From an uncultured Alphaproteobacteria bacterium (GTDB lineage Bacteria > Pseudomonadota > Alphaproteobacteria > Puniceispirillales > UBA1172): a DNA stretch of 64,000 nucleotides. This document shows positions 27,258 to 38,328 of this stretch, in pieces; position 1 is the stretch's first letter, and each line of letters opens with the position of its first letter. Position numbers and translations under genes: made by a program. Where the stretch lies: the NCBI GenBank assembly GCA_958431225.1, contig OY288107.1:2135501-2199500 (forward strand). The letters are read 5' to 3'. The notes beneath the pieces were generated by a model, which had not been told where the DNA came from, did no database searches, and saw nothing but the letters and a program-made list of their open reading frames with translations.

Positions 27258-30200
27258 TTTCAAGGAGGGGTATGTCGGCAATGAGCGTCCCCGTAAAACT
27301 TTCAAAATCTTGGATTTCGCCGAATTCACCATTTTGGAAGTGATGGCCAGTATTGGGATCAAGACTCCGCACATTCAAAATCACCTCATCGTCGGTGGTA
27401 GCCTTATCGCCATCGGTATCCAAAGTTAATTCATATCCGATGGCAACCCCTTCAAAGCCCACCAACCCTGTAACGCTTTTAAATTGGATGTTGCTGTCAA
27501 AACGCATGATAGACGATTGAATATCTTGTGGGTCTACCGAAACATCCCGTATATTTATAGTCTTATCAGTGTTAATATTATTTTCAATGACATAGATATC
27601 GCGCCCTTTTGATAGACCTACCGCCCGCCCATCATAGTGCTCATTCAAATAAATAATGTTGCTCCCCACCAAGGTAGATATGTCGTCTAGGTCAACAGGT
27701 TCTATCGACACATCATCCGCTTGATTTACTTTGAATACAGCAGATTTGCCCTCATACTGCCGGAAATCTAGATAGGTGCCGTCATGGAGATTGACCTGCA
27801 CTCTGATTGTATCCGTACTTGCTAAGCCATCGGTGCTGACCGTGACATCCAGCTCAATGATTGGGTTGAGGAAATTCGCTAGATTTGTCAAATCGTCATA
27901 GTTAGTTATACGCGGCGCGCCGACATATTGGAGCGTATAGGCACCACCCACCTCATTCACCGCAAAATCTTCATCGGAAAAACCAGCATTGGAGAAACTA
28001 TCAGACGACACAACGGACACATCAAATTCAACATTAGCCGAAGCGAGGGTTGTATCCGCATCGGTTACATCAAAGGTAACGCCAAGCGATTCTGGGGTTG
28101 AGGCACCATTCGCGCTAATATCCAAACTCCCACCTTTCGGCGATGCGGTTGCCAATGCCAATGCGGGTCTATCAAGCACGGTGACGGTCACCGTCTCCGT
28201 ATTAGAAACCCGCCCTGTGCCACCTGGGTTTGAGCCATCATTCACTTGCAATGTTAGGGTAATTGTCGGGTCGGTATCGGGGGTTCCATCGGCGTTTGCG
28301 TCTGCATAATCCAATACTGCGCCAGGTTTTAGTTGTAGTGTCCAGACACCATCAACCTCAACTACTTGGAAGCGGGTATCGCCGGTGGTGAAGAAATTTC
28401 TGTTCGGATCGCCGCCCGTCACGCTGATGGTGATTCCCGATGCACTAACCGCATCGGTGCTTGCTGTTTCTTGTTCGGCAATGTTGGGGGTGGTGCTTGT
28501 CACTGATAAAACTGGGGTGCTTGCGATATATTCCTCCACTTCAATGGTGACCATGGCATTGACACGAAGACCTGCCAAGTCTGTTGCTTTAACGATAAAC
28601 GTATGGATGTTATTGCTCGCGGTGGTGTCGTCATAATCTAGCGTGCTTTTCACAGTAATCTCGCCAGTCATAGGATTAATTTCAAAGAGATTATCATCAT
28701 TGCCGCTGAATATGCCATAGGTAACTTCATCACCCGCATCTATGTCATTGGCTTTGACAAAACCAATGGAAAGGTCAAGCGGAGCATTTTCCAACACTGT
28801 GCCAAAATCATAAGCACTTTGCGTGAACGCAGGGCTTTCATTGACATCAACTATATTAATCGTCACATCTAAGGTTCTTTTGGGGATGAGTTGGTTGCTG
28901 CTATCCTCAAGCGAAATCTCAACCACTAGGTTATGGGTAGTGGGGCCATTTTCAAAATCTGGGTTAATGTTTCTAAACATAATCTCGCCAGTCCTATCGT
29001 CAATGACAATCCGACCCATAGTAGGTTCTCCATTAGCTTTATCTTCGCCACGATATTCAATCTTACTCGTCCGGACGTTGTTCTCTAGAAAATAAAATCT
29101 CAGATTGTCATTGTCGCCGTCAACATCTGCCCTTACCCGCCCTATAACATCTCCAAGAACTCCGGAATTTTTCTCCTCTACATTGCCATTTGCATAACCG
29201 CGCCCTGTCTCCCATGTCACATAATCATCAATATCATGCACCCTGACCTCAATAATGTCCGTCGCCTCAGCAATATTGCCCGTGCCAGCAACAAAACTAT
29301 CAGATGCCCCAATTTTTAGCTTGTAGCCTCTTGTGCCATCACTGAGTATAGAGGCAGCTTCATAATCCACACGATCATTTAATCTAATCGCATAATTGAT
29401 AGAAACAGGGCTGTTAGGATTCGCTTTTAGATATTTTGCTATATTATCCACAGTTTCGCCATTTTCATCTCTGCCCAGCAAGACGATATCAAAAGCACCC
29501 AAACGAGGCGTATGCGCACCATCTTCATCAATAAAGTAAAACCGCACAAAATCACCAGATTCCTTATCAGTCACACCATTAAGAAGCGCCACTACGGTGC
29601 CAGCACCCACATTCTCGCTGATGCCATTTGCAAAATCTTGCTGCCAAGACACTGGCGAGGCTCCAAATACCGGCGCCCCATCATTGCTGCCTATGCGGAT
29701 GACGACATCGGTGGTATCGGTGAGGGTGCCATCAGAGGCCTCAATCGTTAGGCGGTAGATGGCAGGAAAGATTGGCAATGCACCCGTTAAGGCGATTTCG
29801 TTGCCGTTTTGAATGGTGAACAGTTTTTCCCTTGGATTCTTCTCGCTGTCAAAACCGCCATAGCCGTCGCCAATGATGCGATAAGTCAACGCATCATTAT
29901 TAGGGTCGGTGGCGGTGATTGTGCCTAGGGTCGCACCTGCCGCCGGCATGGCACTAATTTCGTAGGCGGGAGTCTCATCCCTTTCAGTATAGTCGGTGCC
30001 TCCTATGCTCCATGTTATTGGCGAATCGCCGAATTCTGGCGCATCGTTTCCATCGCCCACGTTGATCGTCACCTGAGTGGTGGAGATCTCGCCATCGCCT
30101 TTGACTAGCTGAATATCTAATATGTAGGTGCTTTTGGTTTCATAATCCAACACCCCTTGTAAAGCCAGATTAGCACCGAGCAGATCGCCGTCTACCTCTT

Positions 30201-33200
30201 TTTCCTCACGAGTAATCGGGTCAATTACCGTTATCTTTTCATGGTGCTGATCCAGAACAAATAAACCTTCCTCATCACCACCAACGATTCTGTAAGCTAC
30301 ACCCCCCCTACCCTCTGTCATATAGGCAAGATTCGTGCCGAATGCCGTGTTCTCGCTGACAGCACCATTGGCAAAACCCGCTTCCCATGTTGTTTCAATT
30401 TCATTGAGCACATTGATGGAGATGGGGATGATTTCTGGTAGAGTGCCAGCGGTGGTATCGGTAATGCGAATCGTTAGGGCATGGCTGGTGGTAGTTTCAT
30501 AATCCAATGCGCCGGTCAGAGTAATCGTGCCAGTATTCTCATTAATGGTGAAAGCACCATCTGTTTGCGCGGTCGTGGCACCGACGACAAATGCATACTC
30601 CCGCGTCGCGGTCGTATCGTGGTTTATCGTCGCTAATTGCGTGCTAGTCGCCGTAGTCTCACCCACATTGCCACCAATAAATCCACGTCCCCAAACTATC
30701 TCGGTATCAGCGTCAATGACGTTGATGGTAGCGGTGGCATCGGCGAATTTGGCATCGTAGTCAAAACTATCGCGCGCGCGAATTGTCAGGCTGTAGGTGC
30801 TGGTAGATTCATGATCCAAATCACTACTTACGGTAATTTTCCCACCCACGCTAATGGTGAAAGCACCAACAGTAGAGGTAAGCGCGCCATTTTCCACAAA
30901 AGCATAATTTAGCTTATCGCCTTCAGGGTCAAGTGCGACCGCCTGCCCTACTAGCGCGCCGATAGGTGCGGCTTCATTCACACTATAAACCGGTGATGCG
31001 TTGGTAAACATGGGGGCTTCATTGACATCCACTACCCTGATGCTGACATTGAGGGTTGCAGTGACGGCGTTGTTTTCAACGACCTCAACCCGTAGGGCAT
31101 GGGCGGAGGCAGTTTCATAATTCAACTCCGCACCAGAAAAAATAATATCGCCATTATTCGCATTGACGGTGAAAGGACCATTCACCAATGCACCACCAAC
31201 AAAACGATAGGTCTGAGCAGGGTTGGGATTGTCGGGGGCTATCGTTCCAATGACCGTATTAGTTGCCGTACCCTCATCCACCCAAATCAGCTCACTATCA
31301 AAATCCGTTACAGTGATGGTTTGGGGGGCGGTGTCGCGGTGATTGACGCCATCGGTAACCCGAATCGTTAGGGCATAACTGCTGGCAGTGTCATAATCTA
31401 GATATTCAGCTAATTTAATCGTTCCATCTCTACGGTCAATGGTGAAAGGCCCAACGCTAGATATAGCCTTGCCATTCTGCACGAAAGAATAGTTTATTCG
31501 TGAATCGGGGTCGGCGGCATCCACCTGCCCAAACACCGTGCCAATGGGCGTCGCTTCCGATAGTTCTGTAGTTGTCCAGCGCACCGGCGTGACGGCTAAT
31601 CGCGGATAGGCATCCACTACATTGACGATGATGGGCGGGACGACGGCGATGGTTTCGGAAGTGGTTGTATCAATAATTTTAACATCTAGCCTATGGCTGG
31701 TGGCATCTTTATAATTCAAATCTTCACGAATGAGAAGCTCGCCACTATCATTGATTCTGAAAGCACCAAATATCTGTGAGCCATCAATAAAACGATAGCC
31801 ATGATTGGCACTCATATCGTCGGGGTTTATTGTCGCCAATAGCGTACCCGCCGTCCCCTGTTCTTCCCTTACATTGCCTTCGGCAAAACCCGCCAGCCAA
31901 TGCACCTCAACATCAACATCACCCACAGCGATGCTAATGTCGGTGTCGGTGGTTCTATAACCATCGAAAACGCGAATCGTTAGGTCATGGCTGGTGGCGG
32001 CTTCATAATTCAACGAACTAGTCAAAGTAATCGCACCTGTATACTCATTAATGTTGAAAGCCCCAACACTAGACACAGCCGTGCCATTTTCCACAAAATA
32101 ATAACTTAGCCTTGCGCCATCGGCATCGCTGGCATCCACCCGCCCCAATAATGTGCCAATGGCCGTATTTTCCAGCACATTGTCGGCAAAGCCCGCTTCC
32201 CACGCCACTGGTGCGCTTTCAAATGCCGGCGCATTGTCATTGCCGACAACGACGAAGATATCGGTGCTATCCGTCAGAGTGCCATCGGTGGCTATAATCG
32301 TCAGGGTATAGGCATGCGTCCCTGCATCACCGAAAAAATATAGGTCGCCGTTATGAATGGCGAAGCGATGGGTGTTGCCACCAGCAATGGAATAAGTCGT
32401 GGCATCATCAGCAAAGCGGTTGTGGCTGAAACTGCCCAAAATCGTGACACCACTAACATTTGCACCAACATTGGCAGTATTGACAATAGGATCATTATTC
32501 ACATCAACAAAAGTAGAACCAGAGCCAAAGCCAGCTTCCCATATCACCTCTGTCCCGCCAACACGGATATGCACTTCGGTGGTGGCTATTACGGTGTTAG
32601 TAGCGGTATTGGTGGCGGTGATGGTTAAGGTGTAGTCGGGGGTGGTTGCGTAATCCAACGCACCCTCCAAAGTAATCGCACCAGTATTCGCATCAATGGC
32701 GAATACACCGCCCGAACTGCCATCAGTGATAGCATAGCGCAAACTTGCCGTGTTGTCAGCGTCTTTGGTAAGCGTGGCTATATACCTGCCTGCGGCGGCG
32801 GATTCGGCAACAATGCCGTCGGCAAAGCCCTTCGCCCATACCAATTCGGGGTCAACATCGGTCACGGTGATGGTAATATCGGTGGTGGCGGTTTTCGTGC
32901 CATCGGATGCCGTAACCGTCAGGCTGTAGCTTCGGGTGGTTTCATAATCCAACGCCCCCGCCAAAGTAATGGCACCAGTATCTTCATCAATGAAAAATAC
33001 ACCGCCCGTATTGCCAGCACTGATGGAATAGGTCACCGTTTCGTCATCATCGCCATCGGTAGAACTGACGGAGGCTAGGGTCGTGCCGATTGCGGTGTCC
33101 TCAGCGACATTGCCACCGGTGAAATCAGCCTCCCATGTTATTGTCGGGTCGGTCGGGGCATCTTTGTTCACATTCACTACCTCAATATCCACGGCAACAT

Positions 33201-36200
33201 CGGCGGTATGGGCGGTATTGGTAGTGTCGGTTATGCGAATGGTTAGGCTATAGGTGCTGGCGTCATCGTAATCCAACGCATTTGCTAGGGTCAGGACGCC
33301 ATTATTATCAATGGTGAATATATTGCCGTCATTGCCCGCAACGATGGAATAACCCAGATTATTGGTGGTATCATCCTCTCTTTTGGCGCTGATGGTGGCT
33401 AGTTTCGTTCCGGTGGTGGTGTCCTCGGCGATAACGCCATTGGCAAAATCTGTCTCCCATGCTGGTGCGTTAAATTCTATCTCCGCATCTTGTACAGTGA
33501 CCACCACATCCATGAAATCGCTACTCGTGCCATCGCTGACAATAACCCGCAGATTGTGTTGGCTGGTCGTTTCGTAATCTAGCTTGCGCGTGAGACGCAA
33601 TTTCCCATCACTATCAACGGCGAAAGCATCATCATTGACACGAAAGAAAATCCCCGGCTTGCTATGGCTGACATCAAAACTGGCTATCGCTGTGCCAGCC
33701 GCAGTGTTTTCGGAAACTGCACCATTTTCAAAACCTGTCTCCCATGTCATAGAATTAATATCTGGGTCGCTATCGGTCACGGTGATGGTAATAGCGGTGG
33801 CGGGGGAAGTATTCGTGCCATCGGATGCCGTAATCATCAGGGTGTAGGTTTCCGTGGTTTCAAAATCCAACCTGCCTTTGAGGATCAGGTTGCCATTATT
33901 ATCAATGTCAAACAGGTTAGATCCCGCCCCGCTAATGCTATAGCTCAATGTGGGGCGGGCATCAGCATCGGTGGCGGTGACGGTGGCTAGGGGCGTGTCG
34001 GGTCTTGTATTTTCGGCGACATTGCCACCGGCGAAATCAGCCGCCCATGATATGGTCGGGGCGGCGGGGGTGTGTTCATTGACATCACCGACCGTGACGG
34101 TGATGGTCGTGGTGTCAGGTGTGGCAGTGCCATCGGATACTTGAATCGTCAGGAAATATTCGCCAGTGGTTTCGGCATCCAACGGCTTTACCAAACTTAA
34201 CGCCCCTGCCCCGGTTAAGCTAAATATGCCATCGTCATTGCCGCCCAAGATGGTGTAGGTCAGAGTGTTGGTGTTGCCTTGTCTGTCGACAACCATTTCG
34301 CCTAGTTTTATACCTGTAGCGGTGTCCTCGGCAACATTACCATTAGCAAAACCCGCCGCCCACGTCACCGCATTATCCCCAAATTCTGGGGCGACATTGG
34401 TTATAGTGATGCTGACGGTGGTCGTGGAAGAATTGGTATCGGCATCGGTCGCATCGCCATCATACGCCGTAATCGTCAAACTGTATGAATTATCAATGCT
34501 GGAATCTTCAAAATCCAACGCACCATTTAAGGTTAGTCTGCCACTAATTGGACTAATGGCGAATATATCATTCGTATTGCCGCCGGTAATCGCGTAATTC
34601 AGGCTTTTAGTGATATCAGCATCGGTTGCGGTAATGGTGGCTAGATGCGTGCCGATTTTTGTGTTTTCGGGGATATTGCCACTGGTGAAATCAGTCTGCC
34701 ACGCCACCGCATTAGCCGCAAATGCTGGGTCGTGTTCGTTCACATCGCCTACATTGATGACCACATCAAAACTGTGGGTTTCAATGTCGTTTGTTGTGGC
34801 TGAATTGCCATCGGGGTCGTAGGTGGCGGTGATGGATAGGGTATAGCTGGCGGTGGTTTCGGCATCCAATGTAGCCGAAGGCGCAAGCGTAATCACGCCG
34901 CTACCCGCATCAATGGCGAAGACACCGCCGGTATTGCCAGCAGTGATGCTATAAGCGAGCGTCGCCGTGCCAGCTTCGTCTGGGTTAAAAAAACCTTTTT
35001 CGGTGAAGCTTCTGAGCCTGCCCACTTCAGTGCCACCCACGGCATTTTCGGGGATGGTAGCAAGGACATTGCTGTTGCCATTGATGACATCCACTACAAC
35101 TTGATAGGTGAGTTCCTCAGCGGTTTCACGGGGGGCTGTTATGACAAGGTCAAGGGTGACGCTATCGCCAAGCCCGGCAAGCAGTGCCTCAACTTCGGCA
35201 TCGGTGCCGATTGGGTCAATGGCTAATGTGCCATCCCCACTAATATAAAAGATGTTTTTTAGGTCAACGGACACACCATCGGCAAACGCAACCTGCGCGC
35301 TACGAATATCAATCAGACCGCCAATTTCCGGCAAAACATCGCCGAGAATGAGACCGCCGGGGCTGGTAACAGCAGGATTGTTAAGGTCAAGCGTAATATC
35401 AAAAGGCCCGCCGGATGTCGTCACATATTGCTCACTGAAACCATCTTGCGCGAAATACTGCTTGCCTCTGGCTAGGGTAATCACATCGCCATTTTCATCG
35501 GCAAAATAGATGCCCTGATGACCTAGGGCGATATTAATTTCAATGGTTTCGGTGGTTGTCGCCCCGCCAGATGAGGGCGTGGTATCAAATGCGATAGTGT
35601 CGGTAAGTGTGCCGCCGATTGCCAAAGCTTTGACAGCGGCATGCTCGTGATTAAGTGTATATTCCCAAAAATTGGCTTCGGCATTAAATGTCAAAACCCC
35701 ATAGACGACATTAGCATTAATAGCATTTTCAGCCACCGTTTGCCCTAACGGTTGGAGAATGGTGCCGCTGATGGTTGCCGGGTCAGGAAAAAAAAAATGG
35801 GTGGTGGTGATTTCCGCACTGCCCGGGAGCGTATCAACTTCGTTGCCATCGGCATCCACGAAATAGATGTCCTCATCAGCACCATTGATATTGATGACAA
35901 TATTTTCTGTTGCTTTCGTGCCACCAGTTTTGCTGATTTCAACGACGAAGGTTTCGGTGAGTGGTGTATCACTAGCTTTCATTGCTTGGAAATCAGGGTC
36001 GTTATTGTTGAGCGTATAGACCCAAGCCCCGGTATTTGTATTAAATTCCAAATCGCCCCAACTCGTCGAGGCTGTCACAATATCTCCATCCGTCCGCACA
36101 CTGCTGGCATCACCATTCAAAGGTTCTTTATCCGAGGTGTCTTCGCCCAAGGATATTGCCGTTGCTACATTGCCATCGGCATCAACCGCATAGTGCCTAC

Positions 36201-38328
36201 CTATGCCATCAACCGCAAAAACATTACCATCGGGGTCAACCATCAAAGATAAAGTTCTGCCATCGTCAGTCGTGATCCTATTGGTTAAAATCGTAATGCC
36301 AGTGATAGTAGTATCGCTGACATCCAAACTACCCTCTTCCTCAACATAGCTGGAATTGGAAGCCACGTTGGCGGTAATGGTTGTTTTGTATGTTGCGCCA
36401 CCTGAAGGCGTGATTTCAAAGACAAAATCTTCGCTGATTCGTGCGCCTGCTTTGGCGATGGTTTCGGCGGCATCATGATTGACGGTGTATTTCCAGCCCT
36501 TGCCGAATAGATAATATTCAAAAACCCCATAAGTGCCTGTGGCGCGGTAGCCGATGGTTTCCGTAACGGTATTACCATTTTCATCAACGCGATCTTGCGT
36601 AATCTCTGTCACACTAGCAGCATCACTAGTGGCATCCTCAGCAGTGGTGAGAAGTTCCACCTCCGCCTGCTGCGATGTGGTGATAGAATGCGCCACGCCT
36701 CTTTCTTCAGGGTAGGCATATTGCACCGCCGCATCTTCGGTAACATTGTTAAATCCAGCAATCGTCAATGTAGCCCTATCAACGCCCGCCGGGTCATTGC
36801 TATCCCTGACCTCAATAGTGAGCGTATAACCTTGGGCATCAAGGATAGCATCTGGTGCGCGCGCCAAAGTAATCGCACCAGTGGTTTCAGCAATCTCAAA
36901 TAACCCGCCACTATTGCCACCAGTAATGTGATAACTCAACGTCTGTTCCCCCGCCACCACATCCGCATCCGTGGCTGTAAGCATAATAACCGCATCCCCC
37001 GCCATATCACCCAAATCAATGCTAGCAAAATACGCACCCTGCCCAAAGACGGGGAGATGATTGCCGTCTATGGGTGGGAGGGGGACTGTATACTCATTCA
37101 GTAATTCGTCAGCACGTGGGTCATCATTAGGGTCGGGCGTGAGTGTCACCCCAATCGCTGTCTTGAAGTCAGCGTAATTCAACACATCACCATTACCTAG
37201 CTGATAGCTAAAGCGCCCCGCAGGGAAATTGATCTTAATCGTTGCATCGGTGGAAAGCGTTAAAGTAACAGACTGAATAATAAAATTGCCAAAAACCACA
37301 TCTGAAGCTTCGCTATAAGCTTTGATGGTGACACCATAATCAAACTTGACTAGGTTAGCACCACCATCAGAATCCGAAATGACAACATGACCATATTGAA
37401 AGCGTGTGACGATGTATGTGTCATCGCCAACACCGCCACTTGATGCCAAATCATAATCGCTAGCGAGGGTGAGTATATCCTCATTACCCGCACCACCAAG
37501 ACTGCTTTCAACACCAGCCTCCTCACGCATGGCAGATAATTCCGGCAAGGACGTAAAACTATTAACTGCATGAGGATTCAAGAGCTCGTCAGCACGTGGG
37601 TCATCATTAGGGTCGGGCGTGAGTGTCACCCCAATCGCTGTCTTGAAGTCAGCGTAATTCAACACATCACCATTACCTAGCTGATAGCTAAAGCGCCCCG
37701 CAGGGAAATTGATCTTAATCGTTGCATCGGTGGAAAGCGTTAAAGTAACAGACTGAATAATAAAATTGCCAAAAACCACATCTGAAGCTTCGCTATAAGC
37801 TTTGATGGTGACACCATAATCAAACTTGACTAGGTTAGCACCACCATCAGAATCCGAAATGACAACATGACCATATTGAAAGCGTGTGACGATGTATGTG
37901 TCATCGCCAACACCGCCACCAGCACTACTGATTTCATCCGTTGACCCTAGCCCAATAATGTTCCTATCACCGCCACCGCTTAAACTAATATCGCGGTCGC
38001 CAATAAGAGACCGATCACCTTCTAAAAGCTCGGCTTTGCTCAATAGCAATGCGTCAGTGTCATCATTATAGAGCCGTATTTCAAAATCGCGGGAGAAGCC
38101 ATGCAAATTACTCGCAACGATACTCACATCAGCAGATTTTGTCGTGCCGACTGAATCACTAGTAGAAAACGTAGTCATCCCAGTCAATGGCGTGGATAGA
38201 GCAATCGGCAATTCACCAATCGGCACAATCTCCCAACGAACGGTGATGCCTGCGGTCAAAATCTCATCCAGAACTATGGAAAATCCATAACTGTCCTGGC
38301 TGTCACGAGTAATATTAAATGTCGTCAT
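27250..38328 (-). CDS. Giant cadherin-repeat protein with N-terminal RTX-like modules (3692 aa)
   Basis: 3692 residues without a break. The first 130 residues are of unknown type, with no obvious signal peptide. Residues about 120-410 hold RTX-like GGVGDDTYIV patches in two copies of a 111-residue module that are identical at the DNA level. From about 430 to 3500 the protein is a string of roughly two dozen cadherin-like units, each with D-x-D, GNxxGxFxIxxxTGAITL, and LDYExxxxYxLTIxxxDG motifs for calcium-bridged folding. Many units open with a W-x-x-x-F-x-x-G-x-V-x-E-x-T signature. The C-terminal 300 residues are looser and end in DIPLLEIS. Likely a secreted or surface adhesin exported by a type I system located elsewhere; the route is inference. 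A GGGAG stands upstream of the ATG. Confidence 0.85.
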   Translation of the reverse strand: MTTFNITRDSQDSYGFSIVLDEILTAGITVRWEIVPIGELPIALSTPLTGMTTFSTSDSVGTTKSADVSIVASNLHGFSRDFEIRLYNDDTDALLLSKAELLEGDRSLIGDRDISLSGGGDRNIIGLGSTDEISSAGGGVGDDTYIVTRFQYGHVVISDSDGGANLVKFDYGVTIKAYSEASDVVFGNFIIQSVTLTLSTDATIKINFPAGRFSYQLGNGDVLNYADFKTAIGVTLTPDPNDDPRADELLNPHAVNSFTSLPELSAMREEAGVESSLGGAGNEDILTLASDYDLASSGGVGDDTYIVTRFQYGHVVISDSDGGANLVKFDYGVTIKAYSEASDVVFGNFIIQSVTLTLSTDATIKINFPAGRFSYQLGNGDVLNYADFKTAIGVTLTPDPNDDPRADELLNEYTVPLPPIDGNHLPVFGQGAYFASIDLGDMAGDAVIMLTATDADVVAGEQTLSYHITGGNSGGLFEIAETTGAITLARAPDAILDAQGYTLTIEVRDSNDPAGVDRATLTIAGFNNVTEDAAVQYAYPEERGVAHSITTSQQAEVELLTTAEDATSDAASVTEITQDRVDENGNTVTETIGYRATGTYGVFEYYLFGKGWKYTVNHDAAETIAKAGARISEDFVFEITPSGGATYKTTITANVASNSSYVEEEGSLDVSDTTITGITILTNRITTDDGRTLSLMVDPDGNVFAVDGIGRHYAVDADGNVATAISLGEDTSDKEPLNGDASSVRTDGDIVTASTSWGDLEFNTNTGAWVYTLNNNDPDFQAMKASDTPLTETFVVEISKTGGTKATENIVININGADEDIYFVDADGNEVDTLPGSAEITTTHFFFPDPATISGTILQPLGQTVAENAINANVVYGVLTFNAEANFWEYTLNHEHAAVKALAIGGTLTDTIAFDTTPSSGGATTTETIEINIALGHQGIYFADENGDVITLARGKQYFAQDGFSEQYVTTSGGPFDITLDLNNPAVTSPGGLILGDVLPEIGGLIDIRSAQVAFADGVSVDLKNIFYISGDGTLAIDPIGTDAEVEALLAGLGDSVTLDLVITAPRETAEELTYQVVVDVINGNSNVLATIPENAVGGTEVGRLRSFTEKGFFNPDEAGTATLAYSITAGNTGGVFAIDAGSGVITLAPSATLDAETTASYTLSITATYDPDGNSATTNDIETHSFDVVINVGDVNEHDPAFAANAVAWQTDFTSGNIPENTKIGTHLATITATDADITKSLNYAITGGNTNDIFAISPISGRLTLNGALDFEDSSIDNSYSLTITAYDGDATDADTNSSTTTVSITITNVAPEFGDNAVTWAAGFANGNVAEDTATGIKLGEMVVDRQGNTNTLTYTILGGNDDGIFSLTGAGALSLVKPLDAETTGEYFLTIQVSDGTATPDTTTITVTVGDVNEHTPAAPTISWAADFAGGNVAENTRPDTPLATVTATDADARPTLSYSISGAGSNLFDIDNNGNLILKGRLDFETTETYTLMITASDGTNTSPATAITITVTDSDPDINSMTWETGFENGAVSENTAAGTAIASFDVSHSKPGIFFRVNDDAFAVDSDGKLRLTRKLDYETTSQHNLRVIVSDGTSSDFMDVVVTVQDAEIEFNAPAWETDFANGVIAEDTTTGTKLATISAKREDDTTNNLGYSIVAGNDGNIFTIDNNGVLTLANALDYDDASTYSLTIRITDTTNTAHTADVAVDIEVVNVNKDAPTDPTITWEADFTGGNVAEDTAIGTTLASVSSTDGDDDETVTYSISAGNTGGVFFIDEDTGAITLAGALDYETTRSYSLTVTASDGTKTATTDITITVTDVDPELVWAKGFADGIVAESAAAGRYIATLTKDADNTASLRYAITDGSSGGVFAIDANTGAITLEGALDYATTPDYTLTITATNTATNTVIATTEVHIRVGGTEVIWEAGFGSGSTFVDVNNDPIVNTANVGANVSGVTILGSFSHNRFADDATTYSIAGGNTHRFAIHNGDLYFFGDAGTHAYTLTIIATDGTLTDSTDIFVVVGNDNAPAFESAPVAWEAGFADNVLENTAIGTLLGRVDASDADGARLSYYFVENGTAVSSVGAFNINEYTGAITLTSSLNYEAATSHDLTIRVFDGYRTTDTDISIAVGDVDVEVHWLAGFAEGNVREEQGTAGTLLATINPDDMSANHGYRFIDGSQIFGAFRINDSGELLIREDLNYKDATSHRLDVKIIDTTTSETIAVVPPIIVNVVDAYPRLAVTPVRWTTTELSEATPIGTVFGQVDAADPDSRINYSFVQNGKAISSVGPFTIDRRDGTIKLAEYLDYDTASSYALTIRVTDGVNHRDTAPQTITVTDFDSELIWVDEGTATNTVIGTIAPDNPNPAQTYRFVGGALVNGPFTVNANNGDIIFSGAELNYETASAHALRVEVVENNAVTATLNVSIRVVDVNEAPMFTNASPVYSVNEAAPIGALVGQAVALDPEGDKLNYAFVENGALTSTVGAFTISVGGKITVSSDLDHESTSTYSLTIRARDSFDYDAKFADATATINVIDADTEIVWGRGFIGGNVGETTATSTQLATINHDTTATREYAFVVGATTAQTDGAFTINENTGTITLTGALDYETTTSHALTIRITDTTAGTLPEIIPISINVLNEIETTWEAGFANGAVSENTAFGTNLAYMTEGRGGVAYRIVGGDEEGLFVLDQHHEKITVIDPITREEKEVDGDLLGANLALQGVLDYETKSTYILDIQLVKGDGEISTTQVTINVGDGNDAPEFGDSPITWSIGGTDYTERDETPAYEISAMPAAGATLGTITATDPNNDALTYRIIGDGYGGFDSEKNPREKLFTIQNGNEIALTGALPIFPAIYRLTIEASDGTLTDTTDVVIRIGSNDGAPVFGASPVSWQQDFANGISENVGAGTVVALLNGVTDKESGDFVRFYFIDEDGAHTPRLGAFDIVLLGRDENGETVDNIAKYLKANPNSPVSINYAIRLNDRVDYEAASILSDGTRGYKLKIGASDSFVAGTGNIAEATDIIEVRVHDIDDYVTWETGRGYANGNVEEKNSGVLGDVIGRVRADVDGDNDNLRFYFLENNVRTSKIEYRGEDKANGEPTMGRIVIDDRTGEIMFRNINPDFENGPTTHNLVVEISLEDSSNQLIPKRTLDVTINIVDVNESPAFTQSAYDFGTVLENAPLDLSIGFVKANDIDAGDEVTYGIFSGNDDNLFEINPMTGEITVKSTLDYDDTTASNNIHTFIVKATDLAGLRVNAMVTIEVEEYIASTPVLSVTSTTPNIAEQETASTDAVSASGITISVTGGDPNRNFFTTGDTRFQVVEVDGVWTLQLKPGAVLDYADANADGTPDTDPTITLTLQVNDGSNPGGTGRVSNTETVTVTVLDRPALALATASPKGGSLDISANGASTPESLGVTFDVTDADTTLASANVEFDVSVVSSDSFSNAGFSDEDFAVNEVGGAYTLQYVGAPRITNYDDLTNLANFLNPIIELDVTVSTDGLASTDTIRVQVNLHDGTYLDFRQYEGKSAVFKVNQADDVSIEPVDLDDISTLVGSNIIYLNEHYDGRAVGLSKGRDIYVIENNINTDKTINIRDVSVDPQDIQSSIMRFDSNIQFKSVTGLVGFEGVAIGYELTLDTDGDKATTDDEVILNVRSLDPNTGHHFQNGEFGEIQDFESFTGTLIADIPLLEIS
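37106..37439. repeat. 334-base perfect direct repeat, copy 1
   Basis: Identical by eye to 37586-37919 over all 334 bases; the period is 480 bases (160 codons), so the frame is kept. It codes for residues about 297-408 of the giant protein, an RTX-like module beginning GVGDDTYIVTRFQYG. The absence of differences implies a very recent duplication or ongoing gene conversion. Confidence 0.95.
37586..37919. repeat. 334-base perfect direct repeat, copy 2
   Basis: Second copy of the repeat at 37106-37439, coding for residues about 137-248. The 146 bases between copies code for a linker with its own G-G-A-G-N-E-D patch. Short-read assemblies may collapse or misplace such a repeat. Confidence 0.95.
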
